NCBI GenBank assembly: GCA_027563935.2
Contig: CM050446.2
Span: 29,515,501-29,579,500 of the forward strand
Source of the DNA: Costus lasius
Taxonomy: Eukaryota > Streptophyta > Magnoliopsida > Zingiberales > Costaceae
Direction: 5' to 3'
Length of the DNA stretch: 64,000 bases
Shown here: in pieces, positions 1-11,218 of the stretch
Layout of the letters: each line of letters starts with the position of its first letter
Position numbering within the stretch: the first letter of the stretch is position 1
Program-made: the position numbers and the translations under genes
The notes under the pieces: generated by a model
What the model was told of the DNA's origin: nothing
Seen by the model: only the letters and a program-made list of their open reading frames with translations
The model's database searches: none

Positions 1-48
1 AGAAAAAGTGCTTGGGTTGCCTCCTAAGAAGCGCTAATTTAAAGGTCA
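1..48 (-). other. Athila-type post-pol segment
   Basis: This stretch lies just downstream, on the minus strand, of the pol stop codon at 49-51. It carries the string cttgggttgcctcctaagaa, which recurs nearly unchanged at 63238-63260 in the element at the right end of the window. A motif of this kind (complement of a 'cttcttgggaggcaacccaag' type sequence) is known to follow pol in many plant Athila-type elements. The rest of the element's 3' spacer and its 3' LTR would lie left of the window. Confidence 0.65.
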
Positions 49-1228
49 TTAGCTTGACTGTTCTGCACTCAGACTTGCTCGTGGTTCATCAAGTAGAAAA
101 TTCTCTCCTTCTTCAATCTGCTCCTCATGGTAGTAGTGTTTCAACCTTTGGCCATTAACTTTAAACACTCCCTTCTCGTCACTCCAAATATCAACTGCTC
201 CATATGGATAGGTCTTCTTAACCTGAAAAGGTCTAGACCATCAAGATTTAAGCTTACCGGGAAAAAGTCTCAATCTAGAATTAAACAAAAGAACGAAGTC
301 ACCTGGTTGGAATTCCTTTTTGAGTATGTGTCGATCATGCCATCTTTTAGTCATCTCTTTATAGATCTTTGCATTCTCATGAGTGGAGAGTCTAATCTCA
401 TCAAGCTCGTTCAGTTGTAACTTTCGTATTTCACCGACACTCTTCAAGTCAAAATTCAATGCTTTGATCGCCCAGAACGCCTTATGCTCGAGCTCTACAG
501 GAAGGTGACATGATTTTTCATAAATCAATTGAAAAGGAGACATACCTATCGATGTTTTGAAAGCAGTCCGGTATGCCCAGAGTGCATCATCAAGCTTGAA
601 AGCCTAGTCCTTCCTTGTTCTTGACACTGTTTTCTCTAATATCCCTTTAATCTCTCGATTCGATATCTCCACTTGTCCACTTGTTTGGGGATGGTAAGGT
701 GTTGCAACTCTATAATTTACCACATATTTTCGAAGCAAAGCTGAAAATCTGTGTTCAATAAAGTGAGAGCCTCCATCACTAATTACTACTCGTGGGATCT
801 CAAATCATGGAAAGATAATCTTTTTGAACAATTTCACCACAACTCTAGAATCATTAGTAGGAGAAGCAATGGCTTCCACCCACTTAGAAACATAGTTTAC
901 CGCCACAAGTATATACTTGTTACCTCCAAATGATGGAAATGGTCCCATAAAATCAATCCCCCAAACATCAAATATTTCCACTTTAAGTATTGTGGACAAT
1001 GGCATCTCATTACTCTTGTTGATGTTCCCCATCCTTTGACAACTATCACAAGATAGTATAAAATTCCTTGCATCTTTAAATAAAAAGGGCCAATAAAATC
1101 CAGATTGTAACACTTTAAAAACAGTCTTCTCAGTACTAGCATGCCCTCCATATGATGATCCATGACACTGTAATAATATATCCTTGATTTCTTCTTCGGG
1201 GATACATCTCCTAAATATGTCATCTGCA
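49..1228 (-). pseudogene. Athila-type Ty3/gypsy integrase (3' part of pol)
   Basis: This is the integrase end of pol, which would insert the cDNA copy of the element into chromosomes. Read on the minus strand it stays in a single frame for nearly 1.2 kb. In order it shows an HHCC zinc-binding region (QCH, GGH, CDSCQ), then the catalytic core with D in GIDFMGPF, D in SDGGSHF and E in SGQVEISN. The conserved C-terminal strings [14 protein letters not shown] and [15 protein letters not shown] follow. Three in-frame stops break it, near 805, at 604-606 and at 241-243. The natural end is the TAA at 49-51. The wording of the motifs is typical of the Athila lineage. The frame is interrupted at 1228 by an LTR insertion and resumes at 3295. 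It is a dead copy. Confidence 0.85.
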
Positions 1229-3289
1229 TGATGACACCGAAATTTATAGTAAATTTAGTATCAATTCATTGGTGTTCTTATGTCATATTCATAGACTTTG
1301 CTTATAATTATCCCTTTTTTATCGATATTTGCGGAATCTACACTCTTTTTGGTTTTTAATGATTTTCAGGCAAAAAGGCACGATTTTCAGTCGATTTCAA
1401 GCAACCCAAATACATGGATGAATTCACAACATCAAGAGGAGATCACACGTCAAATTTCAAGAGAATTAGAGCCAAGAACCAAAATATGGCAGAGCCATAA
1501 TTTATATTACGGTACCGTATTTTCGTACGCTACCGTAATATCAGAGCACTGCCGTAATTTGGAGAGTTTTTCATCATAAAGTTTTCTGAAAATTACAGCA
1601 CTGCCGTAAGAAATTACACGGGCCGTAATCTGGAGCGACCTCAGACTAGAGACATTCACTGAAATTACAGCACTGCCGTAAACCATTTCACAATGCTGTA
1701 ACTTCCAGACATTTTCGACCAGAGAGTTCAGCCAATTTTACGGTACCGCCATAAATCATTTTATGGTGCCGTATTTTCTAGAGTTTTTGAATCAGAGAAC
1801 GTGACCGATTTTATGGCAGTACCGTAAGATATTACACTACGGTAATTCTAATTTTAAACGCGATTCCACGGTCAAATTTGAAGCCCAATTTTTGCGGAGA
1901 AGATTGCCAATGATCGAGACCTTTAAATTGGAAGCCATAAGAAGAAGAAAAGGAGCTTTCGCTGAGACAAAGAGGAGGAGACCAAAAGCCCTAATTTTCG
2001 TCCACCACAGAGAGAGAAATCGACTTCCACACCGCCGCCAAGGGTTTCACTATCGAGAAGCGTACAGCGCATCTCTGGCTGTGAAATTTGAGGGGAAGCT
2101 ACGCACAGAGGAGGAGAAGGTGCTCCAGAAGTTTCAGCATATAAGGAGATCAATTGGAGGAGAAATCGATGAAGGAGGAGGCGCCGACACTATTCACAGC
2201 GCCCCCTTATGCAAATTACGGCTGTAATTTATATTATAGCCGTGGTGTGTTTTCTTAAACTCTCTTTTCTCTTTGATTTTTGATCTTTTGAAACCATGAA
2301 TTATTGTAACTCCTGCACTATGCTAGCTTAAACTTTTATGGGACATGGGGAAGTAATTCCCTTTAATTCTTAATGACTAGATGATTCTTTTTCCACTATT
2401 TCATCACATATAATTTTATCATGATAATTTTACTCATGTGATAATTGCACTTTTGATTCTCCATAGATTTATACTATTATTCATGTTTTAGAGTTCTCGC
2501 AATAAGGACCGAAAGGTGACTTGCTTGAGAACTTGGAACCCTAGAATTGCATGTTAGGAACTTAAATTATGTTAGTTCTCATTGTTTGATTTTAGTAGTC
2601 AAATTGCCATGATAATAATATGAATCTAGGATTGAGTCGAGTTGTCAAACGTGGAGATCTTGTGCAAAAGCAAAGATCGGAACGTTGGAGAACCATGAGT
2701 AAAACTTGTGTTGAGACTCGGATGAACGAAAGTGATCCTTGAGATTCCACTTGTGATAATCAACTTAGAATTCGGATGCACGAAAGTGATTCTTGAGTTC
2801 TTTGTTTGATGGTTTACTTATTCTTAGTGTTGGGATAGATCTTGCGCGAAAGCGAGGATTGATCCCTGCATGATTGTCTGCATGAAAGTGAGATAATCCT
2901 TTTATGAAGTAAATTATGTCTTTACCCTGATAAAATTAAACTGACGAATCTCTATTTACATCTAGTCATAGAATTTCAAGTGAATGAAACCTTAGTCCCA
3001 GTCTTCTCTCTCTGGTATTTCCGTTTTAGTTTTATATTGCTCACTTGCATACTTTCGATTCACCTAGATAACAAGAAATCAATTATTCAATACTCAGCAA
3101 ACAAGGTCTCTGTGGGTTCAATATCTATTTTATTACTTCGAGTATCCATGCACTTATGGACACAACAAGGTGACATAACAAGTTTTTGGAGCCGTGTCAG
3201 GGAGTGACAAAGTCCCTGTATGCCAAATAACGAGTTTGGCCGCGACACCAGAAATAAGTTTTTGTCTACCTACTTGTTGGGATACAACA
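1229..3289 (+). mobile_element. LTR-type insertion (probable solo LTR) inside Athila integrase, TSD CTGCA
   Basis: The insertion begins TGATGACACC, ends GATACAACA and is flanked by a perfect 5-bp duplication CTGCA (1224-1228 and 3290-3294). Removing it and one CTGCA brings the two halves of pol together in frame, so the boundaries are well supported. It is homologous, in opposite orientation, to the LTR at 6191-7830: both share the start, a TTACGG/CCGTAA inverted-repeat array (1503-1850) and the 'gcgaaagcgag' type tail. No coding sequence is present. One oddity is a PBS-like string (agtttttggagccgtg) near 3180, about 110 bp before the TSD-defined end. Related LTRs in the window end just before such a string, so this copy may keep a scrap of leader or have a shifted end. 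Confidence 0.8.
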
Positions 3290-3294
3290 CTGCA

Positions 3295-5300
3295 CATCTT
3301 CTAAAAACATAAGGCTCATCCCAAAAATAGTGCTTGACATCAGCTAAAAATCTTTTCTTGCCTTGATAGCTCAAATCAACAGGAAAGATATTAGAAACAA
3401 GATAGTTTACTATGTCTGCATACCAAGGAGCCTTAATCTGATCAATCCTCAAAAGCTGTTCCTAAGGAAATGAATCATTAATAATATCACCTTTATCATT
3501 CTCCACAACTATCCTTGAAAGATGATCTGCAACAAAATTTTCAGTTCCTTTCTTGTCCTTGATCTCCAGGTCAAACTCTTGTAGAAGTAAAATTCATCTA
3601 AGTAGGCGCGGTTTAGTGTCTTTCTTCTGCATCAAATACTTAATCGCAACATGATCAATGTACACCACAACCTTTGAATTTATCAAATAAGATCTAAATT
3701 TATCAAATGCAAAAACAATAGCTAAAAGTTCCTTCTCAGTGGTGGTGTAATTCCTCTGTGTCTCATCTAAAGCTTTACTAACATAGTAGATAACATAAAG
3801 CTTCTTTTCCTTTCTTTGTCCTAGAACTGCTCCTACAGCAAAATCACTGGCATCACACATAAGCTCAAAAGGCAATTCCCAATCAAGTGGCTGCATGATA
3901 GGTGCTGATATTAAGGCCTTATTCAGTTCCCAATCATCAAAGGAAAAAACCATAAACAAAAAAATCATCCATGAAAACATCCATAAAATTTTCAATGAAT
4001 TCAGAAAATATTACCATCATACACCTCTGAAAAGTAGCAGGTGCATTACACAATCCAATAGGCATCCTCCTATAAGCAAAAGTACCATATTGGCAAGTAA
4101 AGGTGGTCTTATCTTGATCATCAGGGTGAATGGGAATTTGAAAAAATCTAGAATATCCAACAAGAAAACAAAAATAAGAATACTTTTCAAGTCTCTCAAC
4201 CATTTGATCAATAAAAGGTAAGGGGAAGTGATCTTTCCTAGTGGCAGTATTTAATTTCCTATAATCAATACACATGTGCTAACTAGTAACTGTTCTAATA
4301 GGAATCAACTCATTATCTTTATTTATCATAACTGTGACACCCCCCTTTTTAGGAACACAATGTACAGGACTTACTCACTTACTATTAGAGATAGGGTAGA
4401 TAATACCTACATCAAGCAATTTCAATACTTCCTTCTTTACAACTTCTTTCATAGATGGGTTGAGTCTTCTTTGGAAATCCATATGTGGCTTGTGTTCATC
4501 CTCCATATGAATCCTGTGCATACAAAAAGAAGGATTAATTCCTTTCAAGTCATCAATGGTATACCCAATTACCTTTCTATGAACCCTCAACTCCTTCAAG
4601 AGCAAATCAGTCTCCCTTTCATCTAATTGAGCATCAACAATAACAGAGTAAGTAGAGTTAGGACCAAGAAATTCATAGCGAAGGTTATCAGGTAAAGTTT
4701 TCAATTCAACTTTTGGAATTTTTTCTTGTTCATCATCAAATATAGTGCAGTCCAAAACATCGTGATAATCATCACAAGAATCAGAATCAAAATCAGAATC
4801 ATCAATTTCTTTACAAGAATTTTCACAAAAATCAGTATCAAAATCAGAATTAGAAGCAAATCAGAAGGATCATCAAACAAAAAACCAAGATCATACACCA
4901 CATCATCAACAGCATGAACACTACAACATGAACTAGCATATGAAGGTTTTTTCAATGAATCATTCAAATCAAACTCAATTTTGTTATCACCAATATTCAG
5001 AGTGAGTTTACCATTCTTTACATCAATAAGTGCTCCTGCAGTGGCAAAGAATGGTCTACCAAGAATAATAGGAATTTTTGCATCTTCTTCCATCTCAAGA
5101 ACCACAAAATCAGTAGGTACAAAATACTTACCAACTTGGATAGGAACATCCTCAAGAATACCTACAGGATACTTTCTGAGCGATCAGCGAGATGCAAAGA
5201 TATTGAAGTTGGTTTGGGAGCTCCCATATCCAGTTTCTTGCACACAGATAAAGGCATTAGACTCACACTGTCTCCCAAATCACATAAGGCTTAGTCGAAA
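3295..5300 (-). pseudogene. Athila-type pol: protease, reverse transcriptase, RNase H
   Basis: On the minus strand the order is protease (about 5290-4960), an Asp/Ser-rich linker (about 4870-4740), RT (about 4700-3940) and RNase H (about 3940-3590), then the linker to integrase. The protease motif reads DLGD where DLGA is usual, followed by SLMPLS and LGRPFFATAGALIDV. RT shows CIDYRKLN, RKDHFPLPFIDQM, YGTFAYRRMP and a catalytic MDD. The first catalytic Asp in the usual FLDGYS is Val here (FLVGYS). RNase H shows [12 protein letters not shown] and TEKELLAI. Several frameshifts (reading moves between all three frames) and a stop just before CIDYRK make it non-functional. Wording of the protease and RT blocks fits Athila rather than Tat or a chromovirus. 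Confidence 0.85.
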
Positions 5301-6190
5301 GCTACACTTCCAATCAAACAAGGGATAGAGAAACTATCTGGATCCTTTAATTTCGGTGGTAACTTGTTTTGAATAAGAGCACTGCATTCCTCAGTTAGTG
5401 CCACAGTACCATAGTCTTTTATTTTTCTTTTATTGGATAAAATCTCTTTCAAAAATTTTGCATATGAAGGCATTTGAGATAAGACATCAGTAAATGGAAT
5501 ATTAATATACAATTTTTTCAAAACATCTAAAAATTTCCCAAACTGTCTATCTAACTTAGCTTGCACAATCCTCTGGGGAAAAGGAATAGGTGGCCTATAT
5601 GGTGGTGGTAAACTAGATCTAGGAATATCAACTTCACAAGGCAAATCACCATTCTGTGAAAGCTCATCCTCCTTAGAAGGTAGAGGGCTAGGATGGGACT
5701 GCACATGTGCAGGTTGTGATTCCAAAACTGGTTCACTGCTAGGTCTAACATTAGGCTCTTCCTCATCATCATCTAATGGTCCCCTGGGGTCTTCTAACTA
5801 TTTTCCACTCCGAGTTGTGATGACATTACAATGTTTCCTAGGGTTAGGTTCAGGTTTAGCAGGTAATTTCCCTGTGGGTCTATAAGTTGTACTAGCCTAT
5901 TGTGCTATTTGTGTCTCTAAAATCTTATTGTGAGCAACAACACCATCTAACCTAGAGTTAATCTGCTTAAGACTCTCTGAAACTTCCTCATTTTATCTCA
6001 TCTGAGCACCCATGAATTTTTCAAACATGTCTTCTAAACTAGATTTTTGGGGTTGACTCTGATTTTATTGTCTCTGCTGATATCCTCTATTTTCATTCTG
6101 TCTACTAGCATGATTGTTACTCTTCCAAGACAGGTTAGGATGGTTCCACCAACTAGGGTTGTATGTATTAGAGTAAGAGTCATTATTTCT
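5301..6190 (-). pseudogene. Athila-type gag C-terminal part and gag-pol linker
   Basis: Minus-strand reading from 6190 downwards gives an Asn/Trp-rich gag segment (SNTYNPSWWNHPNLSW) typical of Athila-type gag. After it come a proline-rich linker (PPPYRPPIPFPQR) and a conserved block ending near 5300 (KFLDVLKKLYINIPF, MPSYAKFLKEIL). Gag would form the nucleocapsid of the virus-like particle. The N-terminal half of gag and the leader are missing, because at about 6190 the sequence passes straight into LTR sequence. In-frame stops are present (for example in the TTRSGK region near 5810). Confidence 0.75.
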
Positions 6191-7830
6191 AACTCGCTCT
6201 CGCGCAGTCAATTTACAAAGAACGATCCTCACTCTCGTGCAAGATATATTCAATGTTTAATATAAGTAAACTTCAATAGAGAGATTAAGAATCACTCTCA
6301 TGCATTCCATCTCAATGTCAAGATCTCAAGCAAAACTAAGTATTCTCATAGCTTAGTTTCACAGGTTCTACTTAAGGTTTTCAAACAATCCAATATCTAT
6401 CTCTAGCATATTTTCATGTCTAAAACAATAATAATTTCTAAATCAAAACATCAACAAGTCAATAAGCTTCTAAAATCTAAAGATAAGAACACAACTAATC
6501 TCTTACGATAAGCTCCTACCATAAATTCTAGGGTTCCAAGTTATGAGTATCATCTTCTCAGTCCATATCACATAACTCTAACACATGTTATTGAATGAAA
6601 CTAGAAAAGATTAAAGACATAAATCTCTTAAGTAAAATTACCATACCAAAAATATATTGATAAAATAAAGATCATCTAGTCATTGAAATATCAAGGGGAT
6701 TACACCCCCCATGTCCCAAAAGAAAGTTTAAGCTAGCATGATTGAAGAATTACAGCAAAACATGATTTTAGAATGATTAGAAATCATAAGGGAGGAGTAA
6801 AAGATACAAAACAGGGCTGTAATCAAAATTACAAACCGTAATTTGTTGTAGAGTCGCGATGAACAGTGCACGCGACCACATTTTCATTGATTTCTCCCTT
6901 GATCTGTCTCCTTTCACTCTAAAACTTCTATGGTGTGTTCTCCTACCTTAGGCGAAGCTTCCTTTCAAATTTCATGGCCGGAGGTGGTCTGTACGATGAA
7001 CGGCGATGAACCCTAGCACGGCAGTGATTCTCTGAAATTCTCCATGAATTGTGAATGAAAATTGTTCCTTTTGCTTCGAAAATCTTCCCTTGCTAATCTG
7101 AGTGTTCCCCTTTTTTCGGATCTTCAATTGGTGCCCTAAATCTCGAGAAATCATCTTTTTAGGTTTTCGGCGAAAGAATCGGGCAACTAGGCGCAGAATT
7201 ATGGTACCGTGATAAACATTACGGTACTGCCGTAATGGCTTTGAAAGTTCCTGTAAGGAAACGGCCCGGAATTACGGTACTATAAAATTCGCCACGGTAG
7301 TGCCGTAATCTTCTCGTTTGTCTCTGAAAGTTTCTGTATGAATTTTGCCTAAAATTATGGTACCATAAAAATAATTACGGCAGTGCCGTAATTATGCCGA
7401 AATCCTCTAAAGTCTCTGCCTGATTCTGGACCAAAATTACGGCACCGTAAAATTCATTACGGCAGTGCCGTAATTTCCAAAAAAAAATTCTACGGGTTGC
7501 GACCGTGAAATTAATTATGGTAGTGCCATATTCCTAAATTATGGTCGTAATATTAATTACGGCACTACCGTAATTTCGTAGGAAAATTTGGTTTGACTTG
7601 AAATTTTGTGTGCAAACTCCTCTTGATAATTAAAATTCGTCCACGCATCAAAATTGCTTGAAAACTCGTGATAATGATGCCTTTTTACCTGAAATTGGTC
7701 AAAAACCAAGAAAGGTGTAGATTCTGAAATATTTGATAAATAAGACATAAAAATAAGCAACATAGCATGATTATGACCCAAAAATGCAGTGGATTTAGCA
7801 AGAAATATGCTATGAAATTTAGAGTCATCA
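6191..7830 (-). mobile_element. Athila-type 5' LTR, 3'-truncated
   Basis: On the minus strand this begins TGATGACTCT at 7830, matching the TGATGACACC start of the LTR at 1229. It contains an array of TTACGG/CCGTAA inverted repeats (about 7199-7572) and then the tail with repeated 'gcgagagcgag' type pieces. It stops near 6190, where gag sequence begins. Compared with 1229-3289 (2,061 bp) about 0.4 kb of LTR end is missing, together with the primer-binding site and early gag. This is the expected product of one deletion inside the element. The flank at 7831-7835 is agtat; the partner TSD would be left of the window. Confidence 0.7.
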
Positions 7831-8630
7831 AGTATCAATTTCCTGGATAATGAAGCATTATTAAATAGAGTTTTAAGGAAATTATTAAGCATAGGCGCAT
7901 ATCTTCAAAGATTAGATTTGCTAAAGGGCTCAAATCATAAATCCACATGCAGCGAACTCTCAATAAGTGTACGAAGAAGCAGCTAAAAATTAGCCAAAGC
8001 AATTCTAAAGAAAAATGGACTGAAGGAAAGGAGGGCCCGCTAGCTGTAGAACATCACAAGAGTGCATAGATTTATTAGAGCTATGCAATTCAGAATTTAA
8101 TTGAAATGATGTACTCAGACCTGTGACAAATTAAAACTATAGGAAACTAAATAAGCCATCACCTCACCATATTTGTTGAAGTCTTGAAGATGTGCAGATC
8201 AACCGAGGAGATGAGAAGGACGGCAGGTAGGGAGATGAGCAGATCGGTGGAGCCATGAAGGAGAGGAGAAACCGAGAAAGGGAGGGGCAACAGTCGACAA
8301 CAATAGAGAGTTCAGACTTCAGAGTCAGAGGAGATGAACAGGTCAGGACTCAGGAGATGAGCAGATCGGTGGAGCCATGGAGGAGAGGAGGAATAGAGGA
8401 GAGGAGAAACTGATAAAGGGAGGGGAAGACCGAAGAGGCCAAAAGGGAAGATTGGCAGGCAAAAGAGATTAAGAGTTGGTGGCGGTGTGAACTTCGGGTG
8501 CGAGATGACAGGGCAGAAGAGACGAATGACAAATACGCTTTAGAAAATAGGGTTTAGGTTTAGGAATTAAGATAACCCATTACCATATACCATTTACCAA
8601 TTTAGAAAAAAATATAAAAAATTAATTTTT
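7831..8630. other. intergenic, no gene seen
   Basis: I find no family I recognise here. The only visible structure is a purine-rich direct duplication: the string gatgagcagatcggtggagcc occurs at about 8234 and 8356, each followed by related gaggagaggag text. Short open frames occur but have no recognisable motifs. Confidence 0.5.
8231..8437 (+). repeat. direct duplication of a purine-rich segment
   Basis: Two copies (about 8231-8287 and 8353-8437) share ggagatgagcagatcggtgg followed by agccatg and gaggagaggag text. Differences are a few substitutions and one extra gaggag block. The spacing between starts is 122 bp. Confidence 0.6.
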
Positions 8631-8755
8631 TTATTAATACCGATTCGGTTCAATTAATCGCGGTTCAAAAATTTTCTGAACCATTCCCGAACCATGAACA
8701 GTTATATCTATAAAAAAAACTGACCGATCAAAGAACCGTCGGTTTGGTTAACAAC
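8631..8755. other. fragment of a hAT-like element, left of a Harbinger insertion
   Basis: The text is rich in cggttc/gaaccg (for example accgattcggttcaatta, gaaccgtcggtttggtta) and resumes on the other side of the 8759-9703 insertion as atcggttcgattcggtcgg. It ends at 9761 with gcacacccct, complement of an AGGGGTGTGC terminus common in plant hAT-like MITEs. The left terminus was not found, so only one end is supported. Confidence 0.4.
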
Positions 8756-8758
8756 TAA

Positions 8759-9703
8759 GGGCCGGTTTGGGGTTGCTGCCCGCCCAGCTTTTGTTGGGGC
8801 GGGCAGCAGAATCAACTTCAATCCAATCTTTTGGGGCTGCTTTCACTTTTCGCGCCAGCTGGATTCAGCTTCCTAGTGGAAGCTGGGAAAAACCAACTTC
8901 CGAGAAAAAGCGGCTCCGCGCGTTTCGTCTTCCGAAAAAAAATACCCGTTGTGCCTTCCGAAAAAAGGCGACTCGCTCGTTTCATCTTTCACTAGCCGCT
9001 CCAGCCTCTCCGCCAGTCGCAGAATGGGACGGCAGCCGCTCCAGTCGATCTTCCGCTCAACGAGAGCGTCGCAGATGGAGGTGCAGCGACCACCCCTAGC
9101 TCCACCGTCGCCTTCAAGCTCCACTATGTCTCGTTCAAGCTCCAGCGTCGCGGATGGAGGTGCAGCGGGAGCGGCGGATGGAGGTGCAATGGAAGCGGCG
9201 AATCTACGAGCTGAGCTCGCTGCCGCCCTTCCTGCTGGTGTTCCCCCATCGTCCGCCGTACAGAACAGCCTCCCTCATTAGTGACCTTTTCTCTCGTCGG
9301 CGGCAGCGCTTCTTGCAGCAAGCGCCGGCGACAGATCTTGGCCCCTCTGCATTAGGCGACCTCCTCCGGCGATAAGTGACAGATCAGGCAGCAGCATCTC
9401 CGGCAACTCCCTCCGCATCAAGCGACCTCCTCTGCATTCGGCGACCAGGGACATATGTTTACTTAAGTTAAAGTAAACAGATGTTTAATACATTTACTTT
9501 TATATTTGTCATATGTTTAACTAAATATTTAGGATAAATTTTTATATATTTAACTTAATCATTTGTTTAACTTAAACATATGTTTAACTTTCCCAGCTAG
9601 CTGTTTGAACCAAGCAGCTAGGTACTTTCCCATCCATCTACCTTTCAACCAGCAATTCCTTAATCAGCAGAAGCTAAAAGCAAAATCAACCCCAAACTGG
9701 GCC
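8759..9703. mobile_element. PIF/Harbinger-like non-autonomous element, TSD TAA
   Basis: The ends are inverted: GGGCCGGTTTGGGGTTG on the left and, read on the complement, GGCCCAGTTTGGGGTTG on the right. They are flanked by the 3-bp duplication TAA (8756-8758 and 9704-9706). A GGSCC..GTTTGG terminus with a TAA-type TSD is characteristic of PIF/Harbinger elements. There is no transposase. The interior (about 8870-9440) is unusually GC-rich, with partly repeated text (gatggaggtgcagcg). It could be captured host sequence, but I cannot name a source. A related element lies at 30656-32525. Confidence 0.75.
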
Positions 9704-9706
9704 TAA

Positions 9707-9761
9707 ATCGGTTCGATTCGGTCGGTTAACTGCGATTCGGTGGTTTTTTTGCACACCCCTA
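9707..9761. mobile_element. right terminus of a hAT-like MITE
   Basis: It continues the cggttcg-rich text interrupted by the Harbinger-like element and ends gcacacccct at 9760. The complement is AGGGGTGTGC, a terminus seen in many plant hAT-like MITEs. It is thus probably the older host of the 8759-9703 insertion. Confidence 0.4.
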
Positions 9762-10100
9762 AAGGAAACTGAGTGATGAGTAGCATCATGTCCTCTTCCT
9801 TCCTGTGGCCAACAATGGAAGGTAACTGAGCGATGGGCAATAGTCAATAAAGAATAGAGGATTGATCCGGAAGCAGCGAAGCAGAGGATTTATATTTTTG
9901 TTTATGATGTCCACGCTCGCTTGTGAGATGGTGAAGCCGACAATGGCCAAAGTCAAGGAAGATGATGAAAGGCAAATCAAACAGTCAAAGACGTAGAGCA
10001 ATTCGTAGTGAAAACAATGAAAAGTTTTTGGCAACCGCTTTTGTTTCGTTTTTGGTAGCGACAGAACTCAGACAAAAGGAATGATGGACGAAGAGAATTT
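9762..10100. other. intergenic, no gene seen
   Basis: No recognisable coding, RNA or repeat feature was found. The base composition is ordinary. Confidence 0.5.
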
Positions 10101-10425
10101 TTTTTGTTAACCAAATTTTTCCTTCTCTGGTAACGTTATTTCTTTAACCGGATCTTCTCCGTCGAGATGATTTTTGTTAACCAGAGTTTTTCTCCGTCGA
10201 GATGATTTTTGTTAACCAGAGTTTTCCTTCTCCAGCAATGTTATTTGTTTAACCGGAGTTGTCTTCTCCGTTGAGATAGTTTTTTGTTAACCAGAATTTC
10301 CCTTCTCTATTAGTAATTTATTTAACGGAGGTTTCTCTCTGTCAAGCGGTTCATTTCACCAGAGTTTTCATTTTCTGTTAGTGATTTCTTTAATCGGAGT
10401 TAGTTCTCTCTGTTGAATTCTTGAT
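10101..10425 (+). repeat. degenerate tandem repeat, about 72-bp unit
   Basis: The units share ttgttaaccagagttttcc, then cttctc, then a ttatttgtttaaccggagtt block and a ctccgtygagat block. I count about four full units plus one short unit of about 36 bp near 10175-10210. The copies have diverged by substitutions and small gaps. It has no coding sense. Confidence 0.7.
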
Positions 10426-10995
10426 AGTGTCAAGAGACAAGAAAGGAAGAAAGACACAACAAGGGAGGGAGAGAGAAAACCTACCTTCTGACGACGTTTC
10501 TTCTCAATTCTTGTCACTTCAGCAAAAAATTCTATCTTTAGCGTTCCAAATTTAGAAAGCTGATTCGCCCCCTCCTCTTTTTTTCGTTGTTTTTATTTCG
10601 CTCCCCCACCCATGTGTACATTTCGTTAACTTCTTTTCTAACTGCACGTCAAAAACTCCTTCAATCGTATCTCCACGCATCCAATTCGTTTGTAGTTTCT
10701 TTCCTTGGTCAAAGCTATTATTTTGACCTGAAATCAGCATTTTGAATGCATCTCATTTTCCACATCACAGTTAACATCTCATTTTGACCTGAATTTGTGA
10801 ATTTGAAGCATCGAATCGCGGCCAAACTCTTCTATCTCCAATTTTAGTCAAACTTTCAATTTTGACCATAATTTCATATCGATTAAGAATCAATGGCCAA
10901 ATTCTAGTTCTATTCTACAACACCACCCTTTTGTATGATCACAATCAAACTTGACCCAAAATTTTTTATTTCTTTCAATTAGATTTATCATAATT
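10426..10995. other. intergenic, no gene seen
   Basis: AT-rich text with repeated short words such as ttttgacc and tcaattttgacc. No gene, RNA or element end is visible. It may include decayed downstream parts of the hAT pseudogene, which I can follow only to about 11000. Confidence 0.4.
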
Positions 10996-11218
10996 GTATC
11001 AATTGATATAGCTCAACAAATTTCTTGTTTGCACGAATCAATTAAAGTTTTAAAAAAAACTTTATTGCCATAAAAACAAAATAGGGTCTAACAGCAAATT
11101 CTAATTATTATCAATAAAGTGTGCACTAAGACATATATAATTGATGTTATGAATTGAAGTCCAACAGTTAGCAATCAAACACACCTTTTTGAATGAGTTT
11201 TTTATGGAAGTCTTTAAG
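10996..11218 (-). pseudogene. hAT transposase, downstream part
   Basis: On the minus strand from 11218 the translation gives KDFHKKLIQK and, after a one-base shift, VCLIANCWTSIHNINYICLS and AHFIDN. This matches the TDxWTS-NxxYMxLTxHFID block of plant RICESLEEPER-type hAT transposases, with the catalytic-block Asp replaced (ANCWTS). It continues the hAT frame that stops at 20952, because the copia LTR between them is flanked by TTAAG on both sides. Stops follow within about 60 codons. Confidence 0.7.

Noticed and set aside
3181..3200. PBS-like string agtttttggagccgtg as a true primer-binding site with an element to its right
   Set aside because: What follows within 110 bp is the TSD and then the minus-strand pol again; no plus-strand gag or leader follows.
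7199..7572. Palindromes as microRNA precursors
   Set aside because: The arms are only 6-20 bp, and repeated many times inside LTRs; no single long foldback was found.
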